DNA of 64,000 nt from Dissophora ornata (Eukaryota > Mortierellomycota > Mortierellomycetes > Mortierellales > Mortierellaceae): NCBI GenBank assembly GCA_025201705.1, contig MU616581.1, positions 1 through 64,000 on the forward strand, given 5' to 3'. A program made the position numbers and the translations under genes. The notes below the pieces were generated by a model, which ran no database searches, was not told the origin of the DNA, and was given only the letters and a program-made list of their open reading frames with translations. Below, piece by piece: positions 42,658 to 54,610 of the stretch (positions are counted from its first letter, which is position 1; each line of letters opens with the position of its first letter).

Positions 42658-44556
42658 TCATATTTTCCCAGACGGGGTTTTGCCAGTTTTGTCGATAGAG
42701 TAAAGCGAAAAGGGTCTTGGATCGTAGTAAACGTCTATGAAGTCGTCATCCGCCAAAGGATCTTCATCTACATCGTTTATGCTGGAATCCTCGGAAATGT
42801 GCTGCATTGTGTTGGTTGCATCTGGAGAGTCCTCCTGCAGCATGGAGATGTCGTTCAAGTCACATGGATGCTGAGTGGGAAGTTGTGGTACAACGTTTTC
42901 AAGAGCACTTTTCATGATCGCAGTCCTTATGACTGCTCGGGAATATTGTGAGATGGGCCGTGCGCGATAAATTCCGAGGAATGTTTCGCCGTTGTCATCC
43001 ACAGAGCCTGCATGAGGTTCCACCGGGGAGGGCTGTGCGGAATAAAAACCCTCTTGGAAATGGCTCCTATCCGGCAGCGAGAGTTCACTTGCGTACATTG
43101 TCATCGATCCAAGAGTGTCAATTGTAGCTGGTGGACTATGCTTGACCTTGGCATGGTTGTACAGGGTAGAAGCAGGGCCTTGAAATATCTTGTTTTGGGC
43201 AATGGTGTCTTCCAAGGATCCTCGGGTATTTATCTTGTCATTTGAGACGTTCAAGAACGGCGAAGCTGGCGCGCTAAGAATCACGCTGGGTGGATAATGC
43301 GGCTTCAGGAAGTCGTCGTCAGCGACTTTGGCGTGATTCGAGCGAGCGTTGAATAGAGTGACCCCTCCCACAATGGCCATCATCAAAAGCAAGGCTCCAA
43401 CAGACCCCAGAAGCGCGATAACGTGAGGACCGGGTTCCGATGTATTTGTTGAAAGGTTCTGTGTTGCTGATGTGTTGGGCGATGCAGAGATTAGGGCAGC
43501 GGCAGTAGTTGTGGATACGCTCTGCGTAGTGCCGGTGGTATTGGGCATGAATGCTGCAATATAGCTCGAAGTCCAGGAGTTGGTCCTCAGGTTGTAGACC
43601 ATCGTCGCATTAGCCGGTGATGGTAAGATAGATCCATCATATCCACCCCACACGATGAAAGCGTCGTACGAAGCGGCACAACTTTGACCAACTCTCGCGT
43701 TTGATGGGGACGCATCTGGGCCTCTTGTCCAGTTCAAGGAGGCAACGTCCAATACGTAAATGTCCCGTGCCGGTCCCAGAGCAGTTGCGCCTCCGAAGAG
43801 AACCATTTTCGAGCCTCCGTATGCAGCTACAAAGCAGGCGTTGGTGCGTGGTCCTGGGACGGCTCCGCTGGTATTAAGTGAACTCCACAAATTGGTTGGA
43901 CTATAGGCATGCAAAGCGCCACTCCCGGCGTTATACTCTATCGCACCCTGCAGAGGTTCGCTCCATGCCATGTAACTTGCTGCTGCTGTAGTGCTGTTGT
44001 ACATGTTTCCTGAATCCCAGGTTCCGCTGGTCAGGTTCAACTTGAGCATGTATCGTGCGCTAGTGTTTGGATACTCATATCCGTTCGAAGCATAGATGAT
44101 GCCTGTTGTTGGGTCGGTTGTCATGGCTGTTAGACCATCAGTCATGAGGTAGTTGGGTGTATTGATATCTGTCCAGGTCGAGGACTGGATGCTGTAGACA
44201 GAGGTGACATTTCCGAGTACTAGCCAATTACTTTTGTCGGATGTGATTGTGGCGGAACGAGGTACTGGGGGCCCGTCCGGTAACCCTGTGATGGCAGGGT
44301 TACTCGCATTCCACGAAACCGAAAGGTTGATCGTGAATGCCTTTTGACTGTGTGTCCAGTTGCCTGACACGAGAAAATCACCGCCGTCGACGTACATGGC
44401 TACGCCATCTATGAATGAGCTGCGGGAATTCATCGAAGGGGCCGGCAATGAGGTTTGAGCATGGACTGAAGAATTAGGGGATATTGTGATAAGAAATGTA
44501 AAAATGCATGCTAGGAGAGGAAAGGCATGACTGAGAGATATAGCGTTTTTAGGCAT
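42658..44556 (-). CDS. Kelch-repeat type I membrane protein (family member 3)
   Basis: Single exon, 632 residues from the Met at 44556, which gives a signal peptide (MPKNAISLSHAFPLLACIFT onward, ending near VHAQ). The Met at 44658 would precede a longer, less signal-like leader. Kelch blades show GAVPGPRTNACFVAAYGGSK, MVLFGGATAL, ARDIYVLDVASLNWTRGPD and FIVWGGYDG. A Ser/Thr stalk precedes a helix at roughly residues 380-404 (VIALLGSVGALLLMMAIVGG). The cytosolic tail is long (about 228 residues) and acidic toward the end, the longest in the window. It shares phrase-level identity with the members at 137, 45254, 50704 and 54611. Function is unknown. The tail suggests signalling or sorting. Confidence 0.85.
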   Translation of the reverse strand: MPKNAISLSHAFPLLACIFTFLITISPNSSVHAQTSLPAPSMNSRSSFIDGVAMYVDGGDFLVSGNWTHSQKAFTINLSVSWNASNPAITGLPDGPPVPRSATITSDKSNWLVLGNVTSVYSIQSSTWTDINTPNYLMTDGLTAMTTDPTTGIIYASNGYEYPNTSARYMLKLNLTSGTWDSGNMYNSTTAAASYMAWSEPLQGAIEYNAGSGALHAYSPTNLWSSLNTSGAVPGPRTNACFVAAYGGSKMVLFGGATALGPARDIYVLDVASLNWTRGPDASPSNARVGQSCAASYDAFIVWGGYDGSILPSPANATMVYNLRTNSWTSSYIAAFMPNTTGTTQSVSTTTAAALISASPNTSATQNLSTNTSEPGPHVIALLGSVGALLLMMAIVGGVTLFNARSNHAKVADDDFLKPHYPPSVILSAPASPFLNVSNDKINTRGSLEDTIAQNKIFQGPASTLYNHAKVKHSPPATIDTLGSMTMYASELSLPDRSHFQEGFYSAQPSPVEPHAGSVDDNGETFLGIYRARPISQYSRAVIRTAIMKSALENVVPQLPTQHPCDLNDISMLQEDSPDATNTMQHISEDSSINDVDEDPLADDDFIDVYYDPRPFSLYSIDKTGKTPSGKI

Positions 44557-45253
44557 GTCGAAAGGTGTGTCGTGGGCAATGTGCGGGGAACGTGAAAATA
44601 AAAAAATAAAAAAACAAGAACTGGACTTGATGATGGAGGGTCGGGTTGTGAATGACAAGTGGAGGGAGTAAGGATGCGAAGTGGAGGGAGTAAAAGATGC
44701 AAAGTGGAGAAGAAGTGCAAAGACAACGAAAAGACGAGAACGCGGTGTAGTGACGCGAAGGAACGGAGCTCAATGGTCATCTCGCTGAAAGTGTGTATTC
44801 AGATATTTCTCCCCCCCTGTCTCATTTCACCGTAGAACGGGTTGCACAAATTTTTAAGTTTGTTGAGATGTGTCGCCGCCTTGGCTTGCAGCCCCTGTAT
44901 ACCGTCAAACTGTCTGCGACGGTTTTATATCTATTTTGCCGACCAGAGGGGTGTCTCGGGCCATTGTCGTGGTCAATGCGTGCATGGGATTTCACATTTT
45001 TTAAGAGGTGTTTGCAGAGGATTGTGCTTGTTATTGTACATTATCTAAATCTAATATTAGACCATTACTATGTATGCAGGGTGTAGTGAAGTGTCATAGA
45101 GAGTGAAAGGCATGAATGATATGACATGGGTATGTACAGAATATGGGTAGGAGGAATCCAACGTGTGTGTGTTTTGACACAGTACATGCAAGGTGAAACG
45201 CAGAGCCTGCGTGTGGTCTCTGAGAGCGAGGTCGACGGAGGATGTGACGGGGG
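44557..45253. other. Intergenic between kelch genes 3 and 4
   Basis: Upstream region of kelch 3 and downstream region of kelch 4 (both minus). It is purine-rich on plus at about 44600-44720 (pyrimidine-rich leader on the minus strand). No gene is seen. Confidence 0.45.
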
Positions 45254-46504
45254 CTACGGCTGTTCGGGACTTTCTTTAGACTCTTTCGCATCTTTGGCCT
45301 TCTTGACACGTGTACGGTAGAAAATCGTTCCACTGATGGAAAGTAGGACGACGGTCACTTTGAAAAGAGCAGTCAAGATTTCGGAGGTGCTGGCACTTGA
45401 TGGTGATGGTGATGAGGAATCAGGCGCGACACCACTGGGAGACTCAGTGGGAAGTGTTGACAACGGTGAAGCCATAGTCGCGGTGGTCGTGGCGGTCACG
45501 GAAGGGTGCTGGGTAGAATTTTGTGCAGATGCAGCATCGAAATTGGATGTCCATACTCCACTCTTCAAGTCGTAAAGTATAACGGTATCGCCAGTGCTGT
45601 TTTTTATGGAGCCACCCCAAGCGATAAAATAGTTGTTTGAAACAGCACATGCTGCCCCTGCACGTCGGTTCGCCATTATGACGTCGGGGCCTCGTTTCCA
45701 ATCCATGGTGACGACGTCGAGCACATATATGTCGCCTAGAACTTGCTGCCCCTGATCAATGCCGCCGAAATAAACAGCCTTGGAACCATTGGCTGCCGGG
45801 ACGAAACATGCCTCAGAGCGAAAGGCGGGTATATCCCCAGTCATGTTCGAACTGCTCCAGTTCCTGGCTGGACTATACTCGAGAATGCTGGCAGAAGGGG
45901 AGCCGTCGAATGCAAGCATTTCTTGCTGAGACGTACTCCAGATAGCAGAAGAGACGGCAGGAATACCCATGTCTATGGCGATGTTGTCGAATGAGCTGGA
46001 CTGAAAGTCCACCATCCACATAGCCGAACCGTCAGGAACTGTAATAAAGACAAGACCGGTGCCCGGGTCTGTAACCGCTGAAGATCCAGTGAAGTCGTCT
46101 GTGCTGTTGAATGATAGCGTCTGGTTCCAGGTAGCAGATTCGATGCTGTAGGTGTATGCTGTGTCATTTGAGACTACGAACCAACTTTGTCCATCGGATG
46201 AGAGTGTGCTTGGACTAAAGGCGCAGCTAGGTCCATCAGGTAACCTCTGAATGACTGGGTTGCTCGCGTTCCAAGAGATCGAAAGGTCGATCTTGAACGC
46301 TTGCGTTGGATATGTCAAGTTTTGCGTGATGCCGCCCATGATGTAGAGCCCCTCCCCCACCGCAAAAGCACTAGCAGCGCCAGATGTGATGGATGGCTGG
46401 AATGTTTGTGCATGGCAAAACCCACCACTGCAAACCCACAGAAAAGTTGATATGTGAAAAACGATAGAGGCACGAATTCTAAGATGTAGCGGGCATTGGA
46501 CCAT
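45254..46504 (-). CDS. Kelch-repeat type I membrane protein (family member 4), short tail
   Basis: Single exon, 416 residues. The signal peptide spans MVQCPLHLRIRASIVFHIST and the following hydrophobic stretch. The kelch ectodomain includes GLYIMGGITQN, GDIPAFRSEACFVPAANG, AVYFGGIDQG, LGDIYVLDVVTMDWKRGPD and FIAWGGS. A Ser/Thr stalk leads to a helix (FKVTVVLLSISGTIFY, about 378-394) and a short, charged tail of about 20 residues (RTRVKKAKDAKESKES). It lacks the long cytosolic tail of its paralogues, so it may act only as a surface protein. Confidence 0.82.
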   Translation of the reverse strand: MVQCPLHLRIRASIVFHISTFLWVCSGGFCHAQTFQPSITSGAASAFAVGEGLYIMGGITQNLTYPTQAFKIDLSISWNASNPVIQRLPDGPSCAFSPSTLSSDGQSWFVVSNDTAYTYSIESATWNQTLSFNSTDDFTGSSAVTDPGTGLVFITVPDGSAMWMVDFQSSSFDNIAIDMGIPAVSSAIWSTSQQEMLAFDGSPSASILEYSPARNWSSSNMTGDIPAFRSEACFVPAANGSKAVYFGGIDQGQQVLGDIYVLDVVTMDWKRGPDVIMANRRAGAACAVSNNYFIAWGGSIKNSTGDTVILYDLKSGVWTSNFDAASAQNSTQHPSVTATTTATMASPLSTLPTESPSGVAPDSSSPSPSSASTSEILTALFKVTVVLLSISGTIFYRTRVKKAKDAKESKESPEQP

Positions 46505-47161
46505 AGCGATTGAGGCCAGAGATATGATATGTGTAGTGAGGATAGTAACGGTAAGAAAGTGATGTCAAAGGCAAAAACGAAGACAAAGACAAGAGAGAAA
46601 GAGGAGGAGCTCCCCAGAATAAGGATATCTAGAAGATTTCCTCCCCTGGAATGCAGCTGCAGTTTCATTCTCTCACAGGAGTGAATAAGGATCGGGACAT
46701 GAATCTTGCTTGAGGATATGCATGTAATTTGAGGCATCGGTTCCCAGTTACAAATTCTATTGCGGAACACTAGACAAGAAACCAGTCATCTCCTTGGACA
46801 TAGTGCTTGGAAGCGCGTGGATCTGTCGGAACAAGTTGCCTTGCCTTCCACTATCGAATATTGAAACGTGATGAATTCATTTTTATTTTCGTGCTTGGAT
46901 TACCCCTGTTTTATTGTCGTTAAAACATCGCCACCTCTATTGCTCATATTTGCAATAATTTCTGTACAGCCCCTGAATCTCAAAGTGGCGCATCATATTT
47001 CATACATGTTCATTGCATGAAGAATACCGCCCTGGCAGTGTGACGCCTGGTGATCTGCAGACCGTGCTCGTCCATGGCGACCCGCAAAGCTCACGTTGAT
47101 GACAATGATGCTATTTTTATTTTTATTTTGTTTTTTTTATGTTGATGTTGCAAGACATATT
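46505..47161. other. Intergenic between kelch 4 and the MCT transporter
   Basis: No gene is seen. The minus-strand leader of kelch 4 at 46520-46620 is pyrimidine-rich on that strand. Confidence 0.45.
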
Positions 47162-49153
47162 TTAAGCGATGGCAAAGAGTTTCTTGCTGATACGGAAACG
47201 GATAACGAGCACAAAGAAGGCAGCCAAGACGGGTGAGAGACCTGCGAATATGATGGCACCAATGTAATTGCCGCCTTGAGAACGCATAATGGCCGTCGCA
47301 ATTGGGGCGCCCAGCAGGTTACCTGAAAAAGAAGAACTTGTCAGTAACTCTCTCCCATCTAAGCGTTTAATCAGTAATCATGCAGAATAATGGGAATATA
47401 AGTCCTACCAACAACGTTTCCAAAGTACAAGATTCCAAGGGCAGACGACAAGCGCTCGACCCCGACAACTTGAGCAACAACCACAGGGAAAATACTGATG
47501 AATCTGTAAAAGTTTGAAAGTGATTAGGTGCGTCAGCAAGCAAAGTAGTCAACACACCCAATACACGAATTGGATTTACCACATTTTATGGGAATCCCTA
47601 CCCTCCTCCGAACAGACCATAGACAACCATGAAGCTCGTCAATATTTCGATGTTCGAGGATACACTCCTGCAGTACGATTAACAAAACGATTGGTGCCAG
47701 AGTTAGCCTCTGTGCCTGTTTGGTGTCTTTGATGGAATTCACACACTCATGAAAATTTATGTACCAGAGAGTGAGGCAGGAGAGTCCGGCTAAAAAGCAG
47801 CAAGTAAATAGGGTGTTTGTTCGTCCTAGCTTGTCTGCAGCGACCCCCAGGCCCACTCTGGACACGGCATTGATGCCCTTAAAAAAGTATTGGCAGATGA
47901 TTAGCTCTTCGGGTCCCTGAGATGAATTACAGCTGCCACCATTATGAAACCACTGGTATCTTACGGAATAGATGCTGATCAAGTTGGCGCCCGTCGCAGC
48001 CGACTGACCGAGCCATACGTTGCTGTAAGTCGGGATCAAGAAAATTGGTACCATGTAGCCTGCAACAAAAAAAAAGTTAGTATTTCCCAGCTGTAAGAAA
48101 AAAAAAGGGGGGGCTCCCGCTCTCATTACCAAATGTGACAACGAACGCTGTCAGGAGAAGCCAGCTGAACCCAGGAACCTTGAACAGGCTAAGATCGAAA
48201 ATCGGTCCTCTCTTCACAGTCTTGACTCTTGGTCGAATAAACGCAAAGATGGCGGCCATGAAGCCGAGTATCGCGAAACCAACGATTCGCTGGCACCATC
48301 GGATGCCAACCTGCGCAATCAACAGTCTTGTCAAGGGCGCCAAAGCCAATCCTCCGATGCCAGAGCCGGCCACCGCGATTCCGTTGGCAAGTCCGCGACG
48401 CTTCTCAAAGTACTGAGCCGTCACTGAGATGGATGAAAAGAAGACCAGACCACCACCAATGCCGAACAGCAAACCCTGAGTCATATACAGATGCCAAAGC
48501 TGGGTCGCGAAGCTGGCGGTGATGAATCCCAGAGACGCCAAAATAATTCCGATGGCGACCACAGCCCTCAGCCCTAAGAAACGGGTCATGGGTGCCACAA
48601 ATGGACCGGGGATGAACATCGCTGCGGTACCGATGCTTCCTACCCAGGAGATATCTGTTGCCAGCGCACCGGGAAAGGTACCAGCCTTCAGGAGGTGGGC
48701 CTGGTAGACACCAAAGGTGATATTGGGCCCAAACGACCAAAAGTTGACGACAAAGGAAGCCAGTACCACTAACCAGCCAAATCCGCCTTCAGGGTAGTCG
48801 AGCAACTTGCCTTCCATGGCTGGATCTATGTTTTGAATATCCGAGCCCTTTTCATCGTTGGTGGTTTCGCTGTCGTCTATATTTGTTGATGATCGATCCT
48901 GTTCTTCTGGCTCTAGCTTTTCGGAGATGATCGAAGGGGCCTTGGATCTGGGGCAATCATGATGGATATGGCGGCGGTTATGTTCAAGGTCATGTTGATG
49001 ATGTGAACCCCCTATGTGAGTGACGCTGGAGGATAGAGCAAGGCTAGTCGACGAAGGATTCTCGAAGGCCATCGCCAGTGTGGAGGGAAGCTCGTCGGCC
49101 GGAGTGTATGCTGACGCCTCCGAATGCCTGGATGGCTCTCTTGATAGATTCAT
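47162..49153 (-). CDS. MFS transporter, monocarboxylate (MCT/SLC16-like) family
   Basis: Six exons on the minus strand, 49153-48130, 48059-47965, 47877-47765, 47667-47602, 47503-47409 and 47322-47162, give 517 residues. All five junctions keep phase. A hydrophilic, His-rich N-terminus of about 120 residues precedes the MCT signature PEGGFGWLVVLASFVVNFWSFG. Later motifs are ISVTAQYFEKRRGLANGIAV, GINAVSRVGLGVAADKLGR, SFMVVYGLFGG and ERLSSALGILYFGN. Twelve helices are expected. Fungal relatives move monocarboxylates, riboflavin or similar small acids. The substrate is undetermined. The four introns after the first are clustered in the C-terminal half, and two exons are under 100 nt. Confidence 0.85.
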
Positions 49154-50703
49154 TTTTAATTAGAAGTATGGGTAAAATGGTGATCGATGATTATTTGGAA
49201 TGAACTACGGGTGGAGGGATGGGGTCTATTGTGGGGTAACCGAGAAAAATGGGGTAACTGAGAAGAGTGTGATAGCTGAGAAGAGTTGGGGAAGAAACTT
49301 TGGGTGTAACAGCAAGAGCTGGAGATGGAAGTGTTTCTTTGGTGAATGCTGTGAAAACGTAGAAAAGTGATATGCAGAGGAGAATGATGAAAAACAAAGA
49401 GGCAAAGGACCGTTATTTGTACTTTTTTTTTTCTCAGAAAGAAAAGCGTGTGGTAAGGAAGCTTAAGTTCAAGCTTCTGCTGTTGCTTTTGCTTGGTGCG
49501 GCTATTTTACTTCCTGCACAGTGTTCTCGGTAACGGGTGGGTTGGTGCTAGAGCAATAATGAGATAAACATCATGCCCATAATTGGGAGCAGCTTTGCCG
49601 TTGTTGCTGGGTTAACGTTAAGGTTATTGGACTGAAGTATTTGCTCAGATAGTCTTTCTTTTCTCCACTGAGGGCGTAAGAAGCATGCATATAAACTTCA
49701 TGCGGGGGCAGGGTTCTTCTATTGCTGGCCTAATTTGCTTCTTTGATTTTAAACGTCAAAAGCTTTTTAATGACATAGCATTTGCGGGTCCGTGTCTGCG
49801 ATCGCTGGTCGAATAGGTGATTAGTTTTCCATTCGCTATGTATATTGCAAAAGCAGCTATCACCTTTGAATGCCCCAATAACTAAGGGGATCGAGTTGTG
49901 AAGGGTTATGATGATTAGCTGAGTTGGGATTCAGTGTCCTCGCCATCTCTTGGCGTGCCATGCGCTTGTCCGCAGTGATGAAATGCACGCAACTAGGCGA
50001 ATAAACAGCGCAGCACGTTTGTTGAGGAATAGAACGAGCAACAGCAACGGGTGCTCAAATCATTGACGCCCTTCGTTCCAATTGAGCACTGTTTGATGAA
50101 AATCCTCGGGACGAGATGAAAAACCTAAAATTCTTACACAACCACTTAAGCAGCGTAGCGGCATCACAGGACAGGCACTGAAACCGATGCTTATTTGATG
50201 ATGCCTGTTGCCCATTTTGCAAAACTAGACATCTGCGCAGCTCGGTTCGACGCATCGAGCGACTTTTTCTTATCAGATCCAAGAATGAAAGTAATCTCTG
50301 ACAAGCATGGCTTGTTCGGCACGATGCCTGTGTTTCAATACCATTTCGCCCCAGGACGCTACAAAAAGTGCATCAATAAGCTACAGATCGCGTTGTACTC
50401 CAAGTGCGATCTAGCGTTTGAAACGTGTATACGCTTGCTTTTGTCTTCAGGATCATCAAATGACATCTACGTTTACACGGGACGGTCTGTTGGGTAAGAG
50501 AAGTTATGAAGATGTACGCTCGTCTTATGCTTCTGGAGAGTAAGAGTAAGCACGCAAACTAGTCTACCGTGGGACAAATTGTCATATCGAGCCTTCTCAA
50601 ATTCCATTCTTCAATGGCATCGCCACTTTTTCTAGCAAAATGCACCTTTCTCAAGCTATACATTTTCTTTCGCAGCTTTATAAACTCGACGATAAATGCT
50701 GGA
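49154..50703. other. 1.5 kb intergenic region
   Basis: No gene is supported. Short ORFs (for example 50195-50497) show no recognisable features. The region is AT-richer than the flanking genes. Confidence 0.45.
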
Positions 50704-52335
50704 CTAAATGCTCTGAGGGTTTCTGACTAAATTTGAATCATCTCCTTCCCATTGGGTGATAGCTTGGGGTCCTCGACCCTGCACGTTGATAATCTCATTT
50801 GGTCTATACACACTCTGGTCTCTCTTTAGCCCGACTTGTTGTGCTCCTGCTAATGCTGCAGAGTGATCCATAATTTCTCCGTGAGCATTACCGGTGAATG
50901 CATACACTGGCACCGATGTGTAATTGGCACTTCCTGGTGGCAGAAGAGGCAGATGCAAGTTTTGAGACCCCTGCAGAGGGCTAATATCCCCCATATGGTA
51001 GGCTTGTCCTGGACCGGCCATATCAGGCGAAGCGATTGGGCCAGAGTCCCGGTTGTATCTAGCATTTGCCTTCAATCCATCGTTTTCCTCGGAGTCGCTG
51101 CTTCCTGACACATTCACGAATGAATTACGTTGATTCCGCTTCTTCCGCCGATACAGCAGAAATCCTGCAGCAAGAGCGATTAGGCTCGCGCCTCCCACAG
51201 CACCCCCGATTATAGGTCCGGGGCTTGAAGGTGATGGAAGAGGGGAGGTAGAAGACGAGGGTGTCGACGGTGCAGTAGTGGCGCCTGGTTGTGGTGTTGG
51301 CGTATATGTCGACTGCCAGGCGTTGGACTTCATGTTGTAGACGACTGTAATGCTACTTGTCAGAGCTGTGATTTCGCTGTCACATCCGCCCCATGCCAAA
51401 AACAAGTCATTGGTGATTGCACAGACTGTGTTCCCACGCGCCACTATTGCACCGCCATCGACTCCTTTGGTCCAGGTCAGTGTGGCGACGTCAAGTGCGT
51501 AGATGTCTCCTAATACAGCACCAGTCTGATCGATCCCTCCAAAGACGATCATCTTCGTACCTCCATACGCTGGCACCATGCAATGACTCATCCTTGCTGG
51601 TGGTACATCACCTGTGTCCGATAGCAGGGTCCATCCAGAATTGGGAACATACTCGTAGAGTCCGCGTTGAAGTGTATTCGTAGTGGTGGTTGCTCCTCCA
51701 TGAACGAGCAGACTTTTCCTGACTGTACTCCAGGACGCCGCAAAGCTATTCACACCCAATAGTGTGGGTTGCATCGGCACACTGTTGATCTGGTTGCTGA
51801 CAGGGTTGTATTGTTGCATCGATACGCTTCCATTGACCTGCCAGCCATTCACAACGTAGACAAGGCCAGACACCGCGTCAGTTGCTGCTGCCAGACCTTT
51901 AACGTTGTTCACGTTCCCTGAGACACCGATGACAGACCAAGTATCATTGTCTGTGGCGTATTTGTGGGCCGTCTGGTTCGACAACAGGAACCAGCTCTTG
52001 TTGTCGCTCAAAAATGTGCTAGCATATTTGTAGTCGCCAAAGCCATCCGTCAGGTTTTTGAATGCAGGCTGAGAGGTGGTCCAGTTCGTCGATAGGTCGA
52101 TAGAAAACGTCTGTCCGAGTGGTGTCGACGTGGTTGTCGTGGTTCCCCCATGGATATACATGGCTCTACCCTCGACAAAGACCGAGGACATTCCCCAGAG
52201 GGAGATTGGCTGAAAAGTCGACTGGGAATGGGTATTGGTTGCCATGAGGAAACAGAGGAAGGCACTTAAAGTGTAGGAGGAGCGTCCGGCAGCGGGTTGG
52301 GATGACCCTGCTCCTGCTCTTGTCCTGAGAATCAT
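50704..52335 (-). CDS. Kelch-repeat type I membrane protein (family member 5)
   Basis: Single exon, 543 residues. The hydrophobic signal segment (TLSAFLCFLMATNTHSQ) lies after about 20 residues of leader, so the Met inside it at 52242 is a possible but poorer start. Ectodomain phrases are AMYIHGGTTTT, SLLVHGGA, GDVPPARMSHCMVPAYGGTK, MIVFGGIDQT, LGDIYALDVATLTWTKG and FLAWGGC. A Ser/Thr/Pro stalk leads to a helix (PIIGGAVGGASLIALAAGFL, about 368-390), a stop-transfer RRKKRNQR and a tail of about 145 residues with Asp/Ser/Pro-rich parts. Function is unknown. It is closest in phrasing to family member 6. Confidence 0.83.
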   Translation of the reverse strand: MILRTRAGAGSSQPAAGRSSYTLSAFLCFLMATNTHSQSTFQPISLWGMSSVFVEGRAMYIHGGTTTTTSTPLGQTFSIDLSTNWTTSQPAFKNLTDGFGDYKYASTFLSDNKSWFLLSNQTAHKYATDNDTWSVIGVSGNVNNVKGLAAATDAVSGLVYVVNGWQVNGSVSMQQYNPVSNQINSVPMQPTLLGVNSFAASWSTVRKSLLVHGGATTTTNTLQRGLYEYVPNSGWTLLSDTGDVPPARMSHCMVPAYGGTKMIVFGGIDQTGAVLGDIYALDVATLTWTKGVDGGAIVARGNTVCAITNDLFLAWGGCDSEITALTSSITVVYNMKSNAWQSTYTPTPQPGATTAPSTPSSSTSPLPSPSSPGPIIGGAVGGASLIALAAGFLLYRRKKRNQRNSFVNVSGSSDSEENDGLKANARYNRDSGPIASPDMAGPGQAYHMGDISPLQGSQNLHLPLLPPGSANYTSVPVYAFTGNAHGEIMDHSAALAGAQQVGLKRDQSVYRPNEIINVQGRGPQAITQWEGDDSNLVRNPQSI

Positions 52336-54610
52336 TATTATTGGGTGTATGTTGTGACAGAGGGATTGTGACCGCGACCGGAAAAGATAGAGAAGAACAG
52401 CTCGGAAGGAGTTTGGGACAGAGGCAGGGCAAGGAAAGGATGGTGGGGATGGGGCGAGAAAATGAAAGAAAGGAGAGACAAAGGCAAGGATGGGTGAGAC
52501 CTCTTGAAAAAGTGTTCTCTGTGGCGGTTGACAACGGCAACCTTAATAGCACACTGATTGTCGCATTGCAACATGTACTCCCTCCCTCGTTTGCCCTGCG
52601 ATAAAAATAAATCAACCCCTTCAGAGGACGTGGCAAGCTTTTTTTTCTAATTATTTTGTCAGCAAAGGTCCAGGCGCCTAAAATATGTCCCCGAAGGCAC
52701 TTCGCCATGCTTTCATTCTGTGTGAATAACAAGCGTTGGTATTCAGTCTTCCCTGTTAACATTCTGCAGACTCTCCTGAGTTGATGATATGTCTCTTCGT
52801 TGCATACATAGCCGGGTTTCCAATAGGCAGTGCACCTTGGCTGTGAATCCCTTTTGACTAACATACACAACTGGGCTGTGCTGCGTCCACAGCGGTCAGG
52901 TGACCGCTGTGTAAAAGAACCAGTTTTGCTGCACCTGGGGGTTACGCGCACTAGCCTTTAACACTTGGATACAAGCGCTGGGTCTGCAGTTTCAACTTCC
53001 AAGAGTGGCACCACAATATGGTGCCACATGGTCCTTCACCGTAGTGATTACTGGAGTCGAGGCTCCACGATCACTTCAGCTTGGCGCAATGGCGAGTGTT
53101 TTTGCTTCGCTGAAATCTGAATACACTTGAAAAATGAGAGCAGGTTTAGAGCAGAAGTAGACCGCCGATATCTTAGAGAGATCCTGAGCGAGGTTCAACA
53201 CTATGGACGCGATGCAACAATGCGCGTTTTTCAGTCTTGGGGTCCCAAAAAAATGTGTGAGGGGGAGTCACACAGTTTTGATGATCATTCGACGACAGCC
53301 TTTTTCACTAAAATGTCTCCGTTCTCCACCTGCGAAAATAGCAAGCACCGCCTCAACGCTCGATCATTTTTATTTCGACTTGCTGGAAAGTCAAAAAGTG
53401 AGTTTGAAGTAAAGTGTATGGAGACCGAAAAATAGAGCCTGGGCAATCGTGCACTCGATTAACTTTAGTTTCAGGTATTGAAAGGGAGCACTGAAAGTTA
53501 TCAATATTGCACGGCTTAGAGAGAAGTTATTATTTTGACTCATCGATTGAGAGTTAGTTGTTGCAACAGTTGTCAACACTGTCGGATAGGACATCACTAA
53601 GAATCTGGCGACCTCGGTTTTGTTTGTTCTGGTTAGCTACACCCTCACTAAATAACTAAATAACGAGAAATCGAATATGTAAGGTGTTTATTTCTACCGC
53701 GTTGTTTAACACGTAACACTCACAGAAGACGAAAGATGACAGTTTTTTAGGCAACAGGAATTGTTTACAACGAGCCCGAGGGGATGAGGTAAATATATCC
53801 GATCATGCTCGACACCAGCTACAGCAAGCTCTGGCACGACGTGTTTGTGAAACAATCAAAAATGAAAACATGATTGCCTACAAGCAGGGCCATCGATATT
53901 TCAACAATTTTGCGGATGTGTGAAGTTGCAAACGATAAGGCGGGTGGCATTTTGAAGTCCACGGCCGGTGTTCATCAGATGGGCCTGCTGTGAGTCGGAG
54001 TAGGGACTGTGAAGGTTGGGTAGCCTGACCTGTATCCAGGTCAAGACAGCATTTTTTTTTCAGTCGCCTGCTCAATGTGTGTTTGCATGGAGAGCCATCT
54101 TTCGCATGGATTAGGCTATCTTGTCGATTGGAATGATGCGGTCGTCAAAGACAAAGGCGTAATAATGCATTTGCCATATCCCTTGAAGGCCACAGCTGAG
54201 ACTCTGTAAGGTGCAGTTGGTATTCGGGTGGTCAACACAGCAGCCCCGGTGAGGCAGGCACAGTGACATGGCTTCACAGCTGCGTAACCACGCTTCTCTC
54301 TCCCTCCAAAGGAAGAAAAGAAAATTCCGCAATTGCGGTGTAATCCATGACTGACGGTGATGTTCCTGTGCTCTAAACAACAATAAAGTCGATACCACAT
54401 GGAGTGATATCTGCTCCATGGACTACTGACGGCATTTTTTTCAGATGCTTTGGTGCACACAGCACTTAGATACGCGCTGTTTTCTGAGAATACACTGCTC
54501 TCAATACAAGTCGTGTCTGTCCATGCTTAAGTGTAATGTACCTTATGAAAGGAACTAACAAAACATCCGGTTTTTATTCTCTCTTTTTCTTTCACGGTGA
54601 CGTTACTTGA
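52336..54610. other. 2.3 kb intergenic region
   Basis: No gene is supported. ORFs at 53127-53435 and 54111-54460 are short and featureless. A palindromic stretch GTGGCACCACAATATGGTGCCAC occurs near 53005-53027. A purine-rich stretch on plus (52380-52500) is the leader of kelch 5. Confidence 0.45.

Noticed and set aside
52166..52951. 261-codon minus-strand ORF upstream of kelch 5
   Set aside because: It overlaps the kelch 5 start in another frame and has low-complexity, Arg/Ser/Pro-rich composition.
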